The translations under genes and the position numbers were made by a program. Positions 1 to 12,017 of a stretch of 64,000 bases of DNA are shown here, in pieces (the first letter of the stretch is position 1; each line of letters opens with the position of its first letter). The notes beneath the pieces were generated by a model, which saw nothing but the letters and a program-made list of their open reading frames with translations, was not told the origin of the DNA and searched no databases. The DNA comes from Blepharisma japonicum (lineage: Eukaryota; Ciliophora; Heterotrichea; Heterotrichida; Blepharismidae): positions 62,001-126,000 of the forward strand of contig CATKHK010000048.1 of the NCBI GenBank assembly GCA_949751835.1, given 5' to 3'.

Positions 1-1244
1 ATGTATCTATTTCACGGGTCCCAAAGCCAGAATCTTTGAAGAAATTCAATCCTTACCAAAAAATCAACCATTTCCCAGGAATCTGACAAATCGGAAGAAA
101 AGACAATTTATGAAGAAATGTCCTAAAGCAAAGGAGAAAATTTGGAAAACCTTATGAAATCTGCCCACAAACATACATTCTGCCAGAAGATTTTTCAAGA
201 TTTGAAATGGACAGAGAAGAGAATTCGCATCTTTTATGGATTCTAAAACCTGCAGCGTGATCATGTGGAAGAGGTATCAAAGTGATTTCTAATAAAACCA
301 AAATACATAAAAGGAGAGGATATATAATCTCAAGATACATTGCTAATCCTCACACTATAAATGGCTACAAGTATGATTTAAGGATTTATATCAGTGTTAC
401 AAGCTTTGATCCTCTGAGAGTTTATATATATAAAGAAGGACTTGTGAGATTTGCAACAGAACAGTATTCTACTAACAAGAAAACATTAAAAAAGAGATAC
501 GTTCACCTAACAAATTTCAGTGTAAATAAAAGATCAGATAAATTTGTTAACCCTACTGAGGCTTGCCAAGATGCAGAAGGCAGCAAATGGTCTTTAACTG
601 CATTGAGAAGATATTTCAATGAGCAAGGAATAGACTTTGAAGCAGTTTTCGCAAAAATTCATGACGTAGTCATAAAGGCTCTTATTTCCGTAGAGCCTGA
701 TATTGTAAATAGTATGGGCCAGGCAACAAAAGCAAAAAATATTTGTTTTGAGACCTTTGGGTTTGATATTATGCTAGATCAAAATTTAAGACCTTGGTTA
801 ATTGAAGTCAATGTCCTTCCGTCTTTAAGTTCTACCTCTCCTCTTGATAAAAGAATTAAGACCTCACTTATGTGCGATATTTTCACTATGGTTGGAGTTG
901 TACCATTTGATAGAGAGCAATTGGAAAAAGAAAGGGAAGAAATGAAAACAAATAGACTTCTTGGGTTTGAAAAACCTGCAAAAATTGCCCATAGAAATTT
1001 ATCTGGATTGCTTAGCTGTGTAAATCTTGAAGACTATGACATAAATCAAGAAGATTTAAATGTGCTGATTGACTGCGAAGAAGAATGGGATAGGATTGGG
1101 AATTATAATAGAATTTTCCCGCTGAAAAGCAATGTGGATTATTATGCTCAGTTCTTTCCAATTACCAGATACAATAATTTGCTTGTCTGGAAGCACTTGA
1201 AAGCTAGAAGTAACATACTTGACAGATATTGCAAGAAAAACTAG
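1..1244 (+). CDS. Tubulin tyrosine ligase-like polyglutamylase (TTLL4/5/6 type), 5' end outside window
   Basis: Adds glutamate chains to tubulin tails in cilia and cortical microtubules. The frame is open from the first base (codons from position 3) with TGA read as Trp at 84-86, 111-113 and 258-260, and ends TAG at 1242. The visible 413 residues contain the TTLL signature NHFPG, then a KPYEICPQTYILP block, the nucleotide-binding WILKPA plus SCGRGIKVI loop, YDLRIYI, and the RPWLIEVNVLPSLSSTSPLD block with the metal-binding E and N. The TSPLDKRIKTSLMCDIF stretch resembles TTLL4/5 more than the mono-ligases. The C-terminal YYAQFFPITRYNNLL region also fits glutamylases. The exact TTLL subclass and modified substrate are inferred. 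Confidence 0.93.
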
Positions 1245-1347
1245 CCTTTGATGGACATTAATTTATTTTTTACTGATTTATAAGACTTTCCATAATAGGG
1301 AGTAGCATTCAATTTCTATACATTTAGTAAATAAAGTAAATTTAAAT

Positions 1348-2824
1348 ATGAGTTTAACTCCTCGACCAAGAGAAGGTTCCTTAGAAACACACACAGCACA
1401 TCCTCCTCAAACCCCAACCCCAAGATCTAGCTCATCCAGCAAAGAATACCGTGATTTAAAAATTCAATATGACATTCTCGAAAAAGAATTCAACAAAAAT
1501 ATTTCTAGGATTGACAATTTAAAAGCAGAGCTTGCCAAATCCCAGAAAAACATGCTAAAACAAGAAAACGAGTTATCAATTGTTAAAGGTACAGTCCAGC
1601 TACTAAATTCAGAAAAACAAAAGCTAAATAAAGAATTAAATGAAAGCAAAGAATATATCAGAAAATTAGAGCAAAGGTTTATATCAGGAACCAAAGGGCA
1701 GTTTCTTTCAGATATAAATCTTCAGCTGAGAACTCAACTTGAAGAAGTTTTGTCAAAAAATAATGAAAAAGATACAGTTATATTGAAACTACGCCAAGCA
1801 AATAAAGATTTGGAAAACCAACTATCAGTTCTACAAAGAGCTTTAAGCTACACAAGTGCAAAAGAAGAAGACAGCTCTGCAAATTTGGTGTCTTTTATCC
1901 AAAAAAGTGAAGAAGAAATGAAGCAAATGCTCATTGAAAAAGAAAATGAATTAGAAAGCGCTCTTATACATATTGAGGAGCTCAAATTGGTAAGAGAGGC
2001 TAATAATGTAGAACTGGTTAGGGTAGAAACACAAAACTTTAAGCAGGAAAAAGAAATAAGCGCCTTAACCGAGCAAAACAAAACAATGGCTAAAGACAGA
2101 TCATCTTTGCTTCAATGCATTGAAGATATGAGTGCGCAATTAAAAGAATATGAACTTGACTTGGAATATTTCAATAAAGAGCTAAGTGTTCAGAAAGAGA
2201 CTCAAAAGGCTACTGAAGATGAGCTTGAAATAGTAAAGCACGAAAGAAGAGAGCTTTTAAAAGAAATTGATAGCTATAAAGCTCAAAACCAAAGCTTAAT
2301 AAGTGAGCTTGAAAAGGTTTCTGGCTTGCCAAACGTAATTTATTATATAGAAAGTTCAATCAAAAGATACAGAAATAGAACTGTTAGCCTTAAAAGAACA
2401 GCTGAAAGATTTCAAAAATAAGTGAATTGAAGAAGAGAAATTAAGAAAAGAAAAAGAAAATGAATTAAATATTTTGATACAGAAATGCAGACAAGCTGAA
2501 AGTGCATTAGAAGAATTAAAAGAAAAGAAAAAAGAAAACGAGTATAATTTAAAGCTGCAGCTGGATAATACGGTTAAAGAGTTATTGGAGGAAAAAGAAG
2601 GGTTGAAAGAAGCTATGAATAGAGTTATTGATAAATCTGAAGAGTTAAATAAATATAGAAGCGAGTCTGTTGAAACTATGCCAAGAAGTAAATCTGTGCT
2701 ATCACAAGTAAGAGAAAGAAAATCTGCAATAAAAGAGTCTAGTGATGATGGAAGTATATGAGAATTGATTGCACAAGAGAAAAAGAAGAATGAAGAATTA
2801 ATAAAACAGCTCGCAGACAAGTAA
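1348..2824 (+). CDS. Long coiled-coil protein with one 16-nt intron
   Basis: A 486-residue protein that is almost wholly coiled coil after a short Pro/Ser-rich N terminus (residues 1-30). The frame is broken at a TAA near 2419, but a 16-nt intron at 2335-2350 restores heptad-rich coding (NKVQSKDTEIELLALKE onwards). TGA at 2759-2761 is read as Trp, and the stop is TAA at 2822-2824. No recognised enzymatic domain. Likely a structural protein of cytoskeleton or basal bodies, which is inference from coiled coil only. Lies 103 nt downstream of the TTLL gene on the same strand. Confidence 0.85.
2335..2350 (+). other. 16-nt spliceosomal intron
   Basis: GTAATTTATTATATAG. Its removal shifts from frame 1 to frame 2 and joins two coiled-coil segments. 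It is the only 16-mer among the seven introns seen; the A sits six bases from the 3' end as in the 15-mers. Confidence 0.9.
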
Positions 2825-3007
2825 TTCAAGAAATTTTTAATTGAAATTTTATTCCATAATTATTTAAAATAAAAATTAGTAAATTAAAAGCACGTGTTGT
2901 TGATGATGAATTATTAATATTATGGCTCTCCTGATTATAAATTTTAATTAAATTACCATATTAAAAGATGAGATAGACATAATATGGTTTATAAAGCAAT
3001 ATTTCGT

Positions 3008-3670
<663 letters not shown>

Positions 3671-3848
3671 TTAAGCAATTTCCTTCAACTCTCATTTTTA
3701 TCGCAAAATTACTTGCCCATCTGTAAAAGCCAGTATTTGCTCAGTATATTTTATCGATATCTATTTAATCCGAGGGTATTTAGACTAATCATTGAGAATT
3801 ATGCGCTTTGGATTAGTTTAGGCAAATTCTGTTGAGACATTTTAATAA

Positions 3849-4529
3849 ATGTGAAAATATCCATCACACTGGGAGTTCTCAAAGCTGACGTGAAATAATT
3901 TACTTGATAAATATACCTGTTTTGAGCCTCAAGATAATCCGTCAAGACTTGATATTAAAAAAAATCAAGCTAACAATACATTTATCTCAGTATTTTCAAA
4001 TGAAGCCCTTCCCGACAACTCCATCAATTATTTCGAAGTCAGGTTTAAAAATTTTAATAATAAAAGAGAAACTTCAAACATAATAGTAGGAATCGCAATT
4101 AACCCTCAAGAAAACCAAATAAATGAAGCATTTACAAACAGCCAAAACGGATTCGGCTTTTATTTGAAATACCAATCATTGAGACATGGAAGCAGCTTTT
4201 GGGGAAGGCATTATGCAGAGAATAAAGATAGAATTACAAGTGAAGATGTCATTGCAGTGATTGTAGATAAAATTGATGGAACTTTAAGCTACCTTATAAA
4301 TGGTATTGAGTATGGTGTTGCTTTTGTAAGCGAAGATATAATAAATGAAAATGTCCATGCAGCTTTAAGCTTCAGCTCTAATGTGTCCTCAATTGAATTT
4401 GTAAAATCAAGATTTTATGTATGGACGATGATTAAGGGGATTTTATATATAAGAAAAAAGCGAGTAAACAAGCTGATTAATGGTCTGCCAATTAGCTTAT
4501 TTAGAGAACTTCTGTTTTATTTATATTAA
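3849..4529 (+). CDS. SPRY-domain protein
   Basis: A 226-residue protein. ATG at 3849, followed at once by TGA (Trp) and another TGA (Trp) at about 3891; both disappear if UGA is taken as a stop, which is why the N-terminal half is easily missed. Residues about 45-160 look like a SPRY fold: YFEVRFKNF, IVGIAINPQEN, FGFYLKYQSLRHG, DVIAVIVDKIDGTLSYLING with GVAF following. Such domains bind protein partners. The C terminus (about 160-226) is basic and helical with no known domain. Partner unknown. Confidence 0.8.
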
Positions 4530-4597
4530 AGCTGCTTATAAAGAAGTAATTTTAGTTTATGTAAATTTAAAAATGATGTTTATTTTCATAATTGAAT

Positions 4598-6142
4598 ATG
4601 GAAAGAAAAAGACAAGCATTAGACGTATCAAATTGGGGGTTTAGCATCGATAACGAAAAACGAATAAGCAACCCCAAAAGCTATCTCATGGCTTTGTAAC
4701 TTTTATTCAGTGATCCAACTCAAGATCCAGAATCTCCCATAAGAGCGTTTGAGAGGGATGCAAGCGACTCCTCGCAAGAAAACTTCACATCAAGGCCTTC
4801 TACAGCTTCATCAATTACAAGAGAAAGTATAAGTGTTTTTTCTGGAGCTTCGAGTCGAAGAACTTCCCTTAAACCAAATCCTCCAAAAAATCAAATTGAA
4901 AATATACCAAATCGAATTGATAGCAGCCAAGACCAATACAAACAGCAGAATATGGTAATAAATAGGCCAATTGAGGCTAAGCAAAACTTAAATGCTGAAA
5001 TTTATAAAAAATCAAATTTGCTAGATATTAAGCAGAAAAGAGAAAGTGAAGCTGCAGAAGAAAAGGACTTTCAGAAGAGAAGGGCAGATTTGAGTGATTT
5101 TGAAAGGTCAATTGTGGAAAGAGCGAAAATTAAAGAACTGCCTTTTAATGAGACGATAAAAAATTTGACTTTTGATAGTCAAGAGGAAAGCTCACAGATT
5201 AATCCTCCTAGAAGAGCTAGAGATAGCATGGCTTCTGTATTTAATGAAATGAATTTTGATACTTCAGATGAGGAACTTGAGCATCAAACAAGGATGAACA
5301 CACTGCAAAACAGCATAATTGAGCAAATTCCTTTAGAAGATATAAACGAATCAGATTTTAATGTTGATTCTCCTATGTCAACTGATACTATTCCTAATGA
5401 GCAGGCGATGGATTCTGAAGATGAAGAATTTTTTTATAATCCTGGACAAGGAAATGTCCCTGCTGCTCCTTCTGTTGCTAGAAAAGCTTCTAAAAAGATT
5501 AATAAAGCAACTCCAGATACTAACGAAAAATTTGGTCTTAAAAGAAAGCTAGTAACTCCTTCACAAGAAAATGAACATCGAAGATATCCGAAAAGAAATA
5601 GGATAAAGCCTGTCCAACATTGGAGAAATGAAAGAATTGTATATGATGAATCTAACAGAATCCTAGGCGTTGATGTCAAAGAAGAAGGATATTTAACACG
5701 AAGTGATGCAAAAATTTATAACCGGCAACCCAAAAAACCTAAATTAAGAAATCAAGTAACCCAAGAGCAATGTGAATTGCCTGTTTTTGACCCAAGATCC
5801 AAAAAAGAAGTCCTTGAAAAGGTTCTCTATCCCAAATCAAACTGAGTATCAGATGAAGAAGCTAAAGGGAAAATCGCACACGTTGGAGAAGACGATAAAA
5901 TAAGACTAATGGTCGTCAGCTTAAAACCGGGAGAGTCTTTTGATCTCGGCATAACAAATTCAAGAATTGTCGGAATTATTATGATGTCTGGAAGTTTATC
6001 CACACAAATAACAATCCACGAATCAATCCTAAATCTCTCACAATGAGATATATTTTGTGTTCCACCAAGAAACAAACTCACTATAGCAAATAATTCTCCT
6101 AAATGCTACTCGAAGGTTCACCTGCAGATAGAAAAGATATAA
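4598..6142 (+). CDS. CENP-C/Mif2-like kinetochore protein
   Basis: 509 residues after removal of a 15-nt intron (4696-4710). Residues 1-310 are acidic, Ser/Asn-rich and probably disordered. At about residues 325-345 the stretch RRYPKRNRIKPVQHWRNERI matches the CENP-C motif (basic residues, RxKP, then the W-x-N/G-E tail) that binds CENP-A nucleosomes. The last 85 residues, reached only by reading TGA as Trp at 5843 and in SQ-W-DIFCVPP, look like the Mif2/CENP-C cupin dimerisation domain, with the GDIF-VPPGN-like turn as WDIFCVPPRNKLTI. The role is to link centromeric chromatin to the kinetochore, in a ciliate presumably in the micronucleus. Converges with the next gene (49 nt apart). Confidence 0.82.
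4696..4710 (+). other. 15-nt intron in CENP-C-like gene
   Basis: GTAACTTTTATTCAG; removal gives MAF-DPTQ and avoids an in-frame TAA. Confidence 0.9.
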
Positions 6143-6191
6143 CTTGTACTTAAATAAAATCTTTATCCTTTTTAATTGTAAACATTAGCAT

Positions 6192-6689
6192 TTATTTTTT
6201 CTTTTTCTTACCTTTTTTGGCTTTTTTAGGAGGCGCAGTTTGAGAAGTGATCATTTTCTTGACAGCACCAATATAATCAATTTCTCCGAACCCTTCTGGG
6301 TCCATCTCTTTAAGCATTTCTTCAAGTTCATCCTCAGTGAGATCTTTGCAAAGAGCTAAGAACGATTCTCTGATGTCTTCGCATTTCACTTTTCCTGTTC
6401 CTTCTCGGTCAAATGCTCTAAAGGCTTCAAGCATTTCTTCTTCACGGTCATCTTTTTTGAGTCTTCTTATCATAAGTGCTTGGAATCCTTCATAATAAAT
6501 GAGACCGTTATTATCTGGGTCAAATTCCTTTCCATATTCATCAAGTTCTTCGTCAGTAGGATTTTGGCCTAGAGCCCTCATGACTGTTCCCAACTCACTA
6601 AGAGGGATTAAATCATCGCCATTGTCGTCAAATAGCTTGAAAGCTTTTTTAAATGCTAATATCTGCTCTGGAGACAGTGCTTCTTCCAT
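6192..6689 (-). CDS. Calmodulin/centrin-like EF-hand protein with lysine-rich tail
   Basis: 165 residues with four EF-hand units in calmodulin spacing. Hand 1 ([12 protein letters not shown]) has the full set of Ca-binding positions. Hand 2 ([12 protein letters not shown]) lacks the acidic residue at loop position 12, hand 3 ([12 protein letters not shown]) keeps D1 and an acidic 12, and hand 4 ([12 protein letters not shown]) lacks position 12. So at most two hands probably bind calcium well. The last 16 residues ([13 protein letters not shown]) are a strongly basic tail not found in calmodulin. Starts 65 nt downstream of the stop of the gene behind it. Confidence 0.9.
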   Translation of the reverse strand: MEEALSPEQILAFKKAFKLFDDNGDDLIPLSELGTVMRALGQNPTDEELDEYGKEFDPDNNGLIYYEGFQALMIRRLKKDDREEEMLEAFRAFDREGTGKVKCEDIRESFLALCKDLTEDELEEMLKEMDPEGFGEIDYIGAVKKMITSQTAPPKKAKKGKKKKK

Positions 6690-6754
6690 TATTATTTACA
6701 TTAACTAATAAAATTTCCTTAATTAATTGCAAAAAATGAGGAAAAGTGCATGAT

Positions 6755-8098
6755 TTATCTCTTTTTCCTTAAAACAGGACAGTATCCTTTTGCTTTGGCA
6801 AGCTTAAGACTTAGAGAAGCTTTATAAGACATAATATCAGGCTTATTTCTAAATTTGCCTGAGGGCTTTTTCTCTGGGGTTTCTAAAGAGCTCTGGCTTT
6901 CAAAACTATCAAATTGATTAAGGTCATAAGTTTGAGATTCATTAATAAAGTCAGTTTTTGCTTTACTTTCATTTACTCCTGAACTAAGGCTTCTTCTTAG
7001 TTTTGGGTCAACTTGAATTTGTAAATCAAGAAAATCATCTAAAGGAATGTACCCTTTTTTATAATAGGCTTTTACTTCTCCATGGTCTAACTTTATTTCT
7101 GCTCTGACTTTACCTATGTAAAATACTCCAGAAGATACTTGAATGACATTCAAATCCAGACTTTTTTCATGCAAAGTTTCTTTAATTAGAGATTCAAGAA
7201 TATCCTCTATCATCCCTGACTGTGTATCTGCACCAAATGTAAACCTATAATTGCTCTCATCTTCAGTGGGGCAGTTTGTTTGGACTTCAAACTCTTTAAG
7301 TTGATTTGATATTAAGCTATTTCGACTTTGAAATATCCTTAATTGCTCCAGATTTTCTTCATTTACTTTCATTTGCGATTTTAATAAGCTTTTAGCGTTA
7401 TCAAGTGCAAATTCTAATTCTTTGATTTTTTCATCATCCTTAATAATAAAATGATTAGTCTCTATTTCTGTTGATAAACTATTTAGTTTGCTTTCCAATA
7501 TAGCTTTTTCTGACTTGAGTAACTCAAGACAAGTTTCAATTTCATGTTTTTGTATCGATACCTCTTTTATCTTTCCTATAAAATAATGCTCTCTTTCTTT
7601 AAATTTTTCAATTGATTCTTTATATTTTTGCATCAGTTTCTCATATTTACCATTGGCTCCAAAATATTCTAAAAACTTTGCATTGGTTTCATCACTTTGC
7701 TTAGCCATATCTTCAGTAATTAAATTTAGTTTTTCAAGCAGCATAACTCTTGAGGTTTCACTGATCCTCAGATCATTTCTGAGCCTTTCTACCTCTTGCA
7801 TAAATTTGCTTTGTGAAAATATTTTGTAGCCTAGCTCAATTTTAATTCCATGTAAATTTTTTTCAGTAACAATTCAGCCATCCTTAATAGTAATCATTTC
7901 AAATTCTGCTACAAAATCATCTCCAAATAAAATATCTATCTTTGTCTCTTGAGCCTCTTTTGCAGATGTAGAAACAATAGAGTCTTCATTATAAGGTCAG
8001 ATAACTTTTTCATTAGCTTCATTATCAATTAAAGTGCAAGTAATTTCATTACTATTCTCTGAATGAACATTCAGAATTTTGAATTGCAAAGTTTCCAT
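6755..8098 (-). CDS. Coiled-coil protein of unknown function
   Basis: 447 residues from ATG at 8098 (METLQFKIL) with TGA as Trp at VI-W-PYN and DG-W-IVT. Residues about 1-105 look like a small beta-rich domain (alternating hydrophobics, FGDDFVAEFEMITIKDGW), then coiled coil about 115-290, then a second globular piece about 300-375 (VFYIGKVRAEIKLDHG) and a Ser-rich basic tail. The plan is reminiscent of cytoskeletal scaffold proteins with a C2-like head, but no family is recognised. Shares a 19-nt gap with the divergent SAM-domain gene. Confidence 0.8.
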
Positions 8099-8117
8099 TT
8101 TAATTATAACAGATATC
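8099..8117. promoter_or_regulatory. 19-nt bidirectional intergenic spacer
   Basis: Only 19 nt separate the apparent start codons of two divergent genes (8098 minus, 8118 plus). The sequence is AT-only apart from a few bases. If both starts are right, promoter elements must lie inside the neighbours' coding regions or the UTRs overlap. Confidence 0.55.
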
Positions 8118-9437
8118 ATGAAATACTCAAAAGCTGGAATTCTGAAGAAAAAGGTTAGCCCAGGCAGTGATGTTTTGGAAGAAGAAGCCAAACTCATGGA
8201 AGCAAAACTTGCTCAGCTGAGAGATTTTATGAAAAACGAAAAGGTAAAACGAGAGCAAGCTCCGAAACAAAAAGATGGTTCAAGATGAAGATCTGGAACC
8301 CAAAATAAGCCAAATGCGAATTATGCAGATCTGGTACTAAGCTATAAGCCAAAGCCACCTAGCAACCAAAGTGCAAAACGACCTCAGAAAACTGAAGAAT
8401 TCATACCTACGAGTGCATTAATTGGAGAGCCCACCTCTGTTAAGTCTGAAGAAACACTTCCTTCTGAAGCAGATCCAATTATGGACTTTTTGGCTTCATG
8501 TGGAATGGAAAAATACTATAATTTGTTAATTGAAAATGGGATTGACGAGCTTGAAATTTTACTTGAACTGACTGAAGATCATCTAAATAATTTGAATATC
8601 CCTCTTGGTCACCGATTGAAAATACTTAAAAAAATAAGAGAAAATAAAAGCCCATCAAGCCAATCTGAACGAATACCAGAAATTCCTCAAAAGCCTCAGC
8701 TCGTGCCTTTGCCTATAAATCCAAGTTCGTTTGGGGAGACAAGAGACGCTGGAATTGGAGATTCCTCAAATGAAGGAAGACTAATTGATGGAGACTTCAA
8801 TGAAGCCGAATCCAACGCTATGTTTAGAGAAGCTTTAGAAAATTTCCGTAGAGGAGGAAGTATGACAAAGCATGATCCAAACCAAAGAGACGAGTCTAAA
8901 GAACTTAAAAAAGTCAGATTTGTTGACCCTGTAACTGCTGATATGCTTCCAAAAGGAGGATCTAAACTATTTTACAGTGGAACTTGGGAGCCTGATCAAG
9001 CAGCACTCCCTGATAAATCTGATGAAGGAAGTGGTTCAAATAAACCTCTATTTAATGAAAAAAAGTCATGCTGAAATTGCTATAAAATATTTTCTAAAGG
9101 AGATGGCACCTCTAATGATGGGAAAGAATTTTGTTCTAAGGAGTGTTCAGAAAAGCATGTAGCTTCTAAGTCTACAGCTTGCAAATGTGGCAGCTTATTT
9201 TTAAAAACAAATGGGATTTTCAATAGAGGAATTTGGTATTGCAAAGAAAAGTGCGCAGAAGAAGATGAAAACGCACAAGAACAAGAAGAAAAGCCTTATC
9301 AAGATACTAATGAAATCAACCATGTATCTGAAGAAGAAAATAGCATAGCAAGCAGCGGCGAGGGTGAAGATTTCATTGCAATTGACCCAGCAACTGGAGA
9401 TCCAATTGAGAGGCGAAATGTAAAACAAACTGAATAA
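8118..9437 (+). CDS. SAM-domain protein with C-terminal cysteine (zinc) cluster
   Basis: 439 residues with TGA read as Trp at 8286 and 9072. Residues about 120-180 form a SAM domain (IMDFLASCGMEKYYNLL, ELTEDHLNNLNI, LGHRLKILKKI). A middle block has FREALENFRRGG and the VRFVDPVTADMLPKGG motif. From about residue 318 a cysteine-rich cluster follows with pairs CWNC, CSKEC, CKC and CKEKC, consistent with zinc binding of MYND or TRASH style. The combination suggests a scaffold protein; the partner is unknown. The second half of the cluster lies beyond a TGA and would be lost under the standard code. Confidence 0.85.
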
Positions 9438-9525
9438 TCATAGGATAAAATATTAAGCAGAAGAAAATTCATTTGTGATAAAGCTAAGAAAAATAATCTT
9501 TTAAAACCACTAATCATTATTAGAA

Positions 9526-10071
9526 ATGGTGCTCATCTCTGAAGTCTATAGGTACCTCTTATCTCCAGTAGAAAAAACCTTCAAAAGCTGGGAAAGTGCA
9601 GCAGGAATGAAAGGGAAAATCGGGAGATGGTTTAGAATTGGCCGCGTCCCACTGCCTATAATTGAAAGCTGGGGTAAAGTTTTCAACACCTTATACATGA
9701 TGATTTATACAATGACCCAGCGTCCATGGGGTCCTCTCTACAAGAGATTATTCGAAATGGATATGCATCCAGGAAAGTTTTATTATCTTTTTGCAAGACA
9801 TCGTCTAATACTGTTGTTTTGGTTTGGTCACTCATTTATATATGACTATAATCTGATGTCATCCATGAAAAACAACCCTGACCACTTAGCTTATTTCAAT
9901 GCTAAATACTCAAGAAAATTCCCAAGAAATACCCTCAACTGGAGAACTTCAGCTCACTATTTGGAAATTTCCCGCATTTACACTGTAGAAATGATCAAGA
10001 AGTTAGCAGTTATTGAGCAAGAGCTGGCAGAAGAGCATAGAAGACAGAAAGCAATTGCTCTTATTAAGTAA
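9526..10071 (+). CDS. Conserved-looking hypothetical protein, possibly mitochondrial membrane
   Basis: 181 residues, rich in aromatic and basic residues, without Asp/Glu-rich low-complexity. A hydrophobic stretch at about 85-110 (HRLILLFWFGHSFIYDYNLM) could be one membrane segment. Tryptophans and prolines are spread through the protein (RWFRIGRVPLP, TQRPWGPLYKR), a look shared with ciliate-specific subunits of respiratory complexes. This is an impression from composition, not a family match. Confidence 0.75.
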   Translation: MVLISEVYRYLLSPVEKTFKSWESAAGMKGKIGRWFRIGRVPLPIIESWGKVFNTLYMMIYTMTQRPWGPLYKRLFEMDMHPGKFYYLFARHRLILLFWFGHSFIYDYNLMSSMKNNPDHLAYFNAKYSRKFPRNTLNWRTSAHYLEISRIYTVEMIKKLAVIEQELAEEHRRQKAIALIK

Positions 10072-10256
10072 GAGTTAGTCTTAAGAATAAATTTGATTTT
10101 TAAATTTCTTTAAAACATTATCTCTATATGTGATATATTATTATCTAATAGATTCACATTTTGAATGAATAATTAAAGCATAGTAAGATACCTTACTTAT
10201 TTCTTAGTTAGTATATCAATTAGTATAATTTTGCGCTTTATTATATTTCACCAAAG

Positions 10257-11924
10257 TTAATGAGAAGGAAATCTATTTATCAAATTATTGTATCTTTTCC
10301 ATAAATAATTCTCCCTGAATAGCTTTACTTTAGGGCTTAATGATGCCGGCTTTTTTGTCTCTTCAACAGTTTTATTTTCCAATATAGACATATATGTTGA
10401 TTTTTTGTACTTTTGGCTTGAATTTAAAATACTATTATCATTTTCTGTCTTTACTTGCTCCCTTATATCTCATGTGTTTTTCGAATTACTCATCAATTCT
10501 CCTTTTTCATTAAGGAAAAATCTAGCATCATCACGTATAGAATAAAGATAGCTTTGCAGCCTATCTTCATTTATCTCTTCAGCCTCTTCCAAACTAATAC
10601 TGCAATCCTTATCTATATTGATATTTTTTTGTTTGTACTTATCAAGAGAATCTAAAATCATCCTTCCATGCTTGACTGATGAATTTAAACTTGGTTTTGT
10701 CCCACTAATCAATACTTTCCTTTGCTCTTGGCCAAGTTTCAGTCTTAATGGAAGATTATTTTCTGCAAGATTAAAAGATGATACAACGTTTATCAGCCCT
10801 CCTTTAAACAAGGGCTTTAAAAAAAGCTTTTCAAATTTTTCATAGCTCAAGTGTTTCGAATTCACATATTTATTTATCAAAATTCTTCCTTCAAGTTTAT
10901 TAGAGACCAAATTTTTGTCTACTAAAAAGTCACAGACTTTGTTTATATGTACAAGGTCATGATCAGGCTCTAGTTCTTTTCACCATAGCTTAAGCAAAAC
11001 TGCAAATTGATCTATCCTACATATTTTTGGTCCTTCTTTCATCATACTACTATCAAAACTTGACGCACTCTGCGAGAACACTTTGTTCTCTTCATCTCTT
11101 ACAACTTCTTTGCAATATACATTTAATGCATTTAATAAAAAATCTGTCTTTTTATCCCCTTTAAACATTTCCAAAAATTGTTGTTTCTCAACTTTCATAG
11201 CTGATAAATTATTTGTTTTAAATATTATCATCAGAGCTTTTTCTATATAAGAAATATCACGACTGATCCCGAGTGCAAGAAGTGCAACAATTACGTCAGT
11301 CAAATTAATAAATCCAACATTTTCATGGTCAAGTGCTTCAAATAGCTGCTTTAAAAATTCTGCAAAGTCTTTGGAATCATTATTAATTGCTTCAAGTCCA
11401 TGCTTTTTTATTCAAGCATCTCTGTTATTTTCAGTCCATTTCCTATCTGAATCTTTTGGGAAATTATTGACAGCTTTTGATTTTTCAAAAACTGGCTGTA
11501 AATTTTCAGTAATCTGACTTAATAAATTTTGTTTTTTTGCCTTAATTCCGATAATAATTTTCATACCTGCTGACATGCGTTTAAAACTTTTAGAGAATGC
11601 TGATTTGTCTTTTATCGCTTCTTTTTCATCTTCAACAGATACCATAGCTCTTATCATATGATGGCTTGCATTTAATTTGAGTTTGTTTTGTTTTTTTATG
11701 AAATCAAGATTAGGAATTTGATGCTTTGGGGCGATTTCTAAGCTTTGGCGAAGTATCCTTGGACCATTTTTGGTGCTTTTTGGGCTTGGATTAATAACAG
11801 GTAGCTTATCATAATTTTCATAAATTGTTGAAGTCAAATTGAAAGTCGAGTGAATTGTTTCATCATAAGAAGGAGAGCTTGGTAAATTGTTAATTGTTTT
11901 TATAGGAGAAGGGTAGTTTGCCAT
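10257..11924 (-). CDS. EF-hand-like domain protein, unknown function
   Basis: 555 residues read through four TGA Trp codons (DA-W-IKK, LW-W-KEL and NT-W-DIR among them); the frame is unbroken from 11924 to the TAA at 10257. Residues 1-115 are Pro/Ser/Asn-rich and probably disordered. Residues about 180-300 contain helix-loop-helix pairs (FLKQLFEALDHENVGFINLTD, and YIEKALMIIF) like degenerate EF-hands or the N-domains of recoverin-like modules. The rest is helical and charged. No closer family recognised. Divergent from the p24 gene with 93 nt between starts. Confidence 0.8.
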
Positions 11925-12017
11925 TATTAAATGTTTTAGTGCGAAAAATTCGATTTTTAAATAATATACAAGATTAAACTCGGTGAAATTTATTGTTACA
12001 ACAAAATAAATTGTAAA

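Noticed and set aside
2356-2829. 157-codon antisense ORF rich in Ser/Phe
   Set aside because: It is the mirror of the coiled-coil gene; Lys/Glu-rich coding gives Phe/Ser-rich antisense frames.
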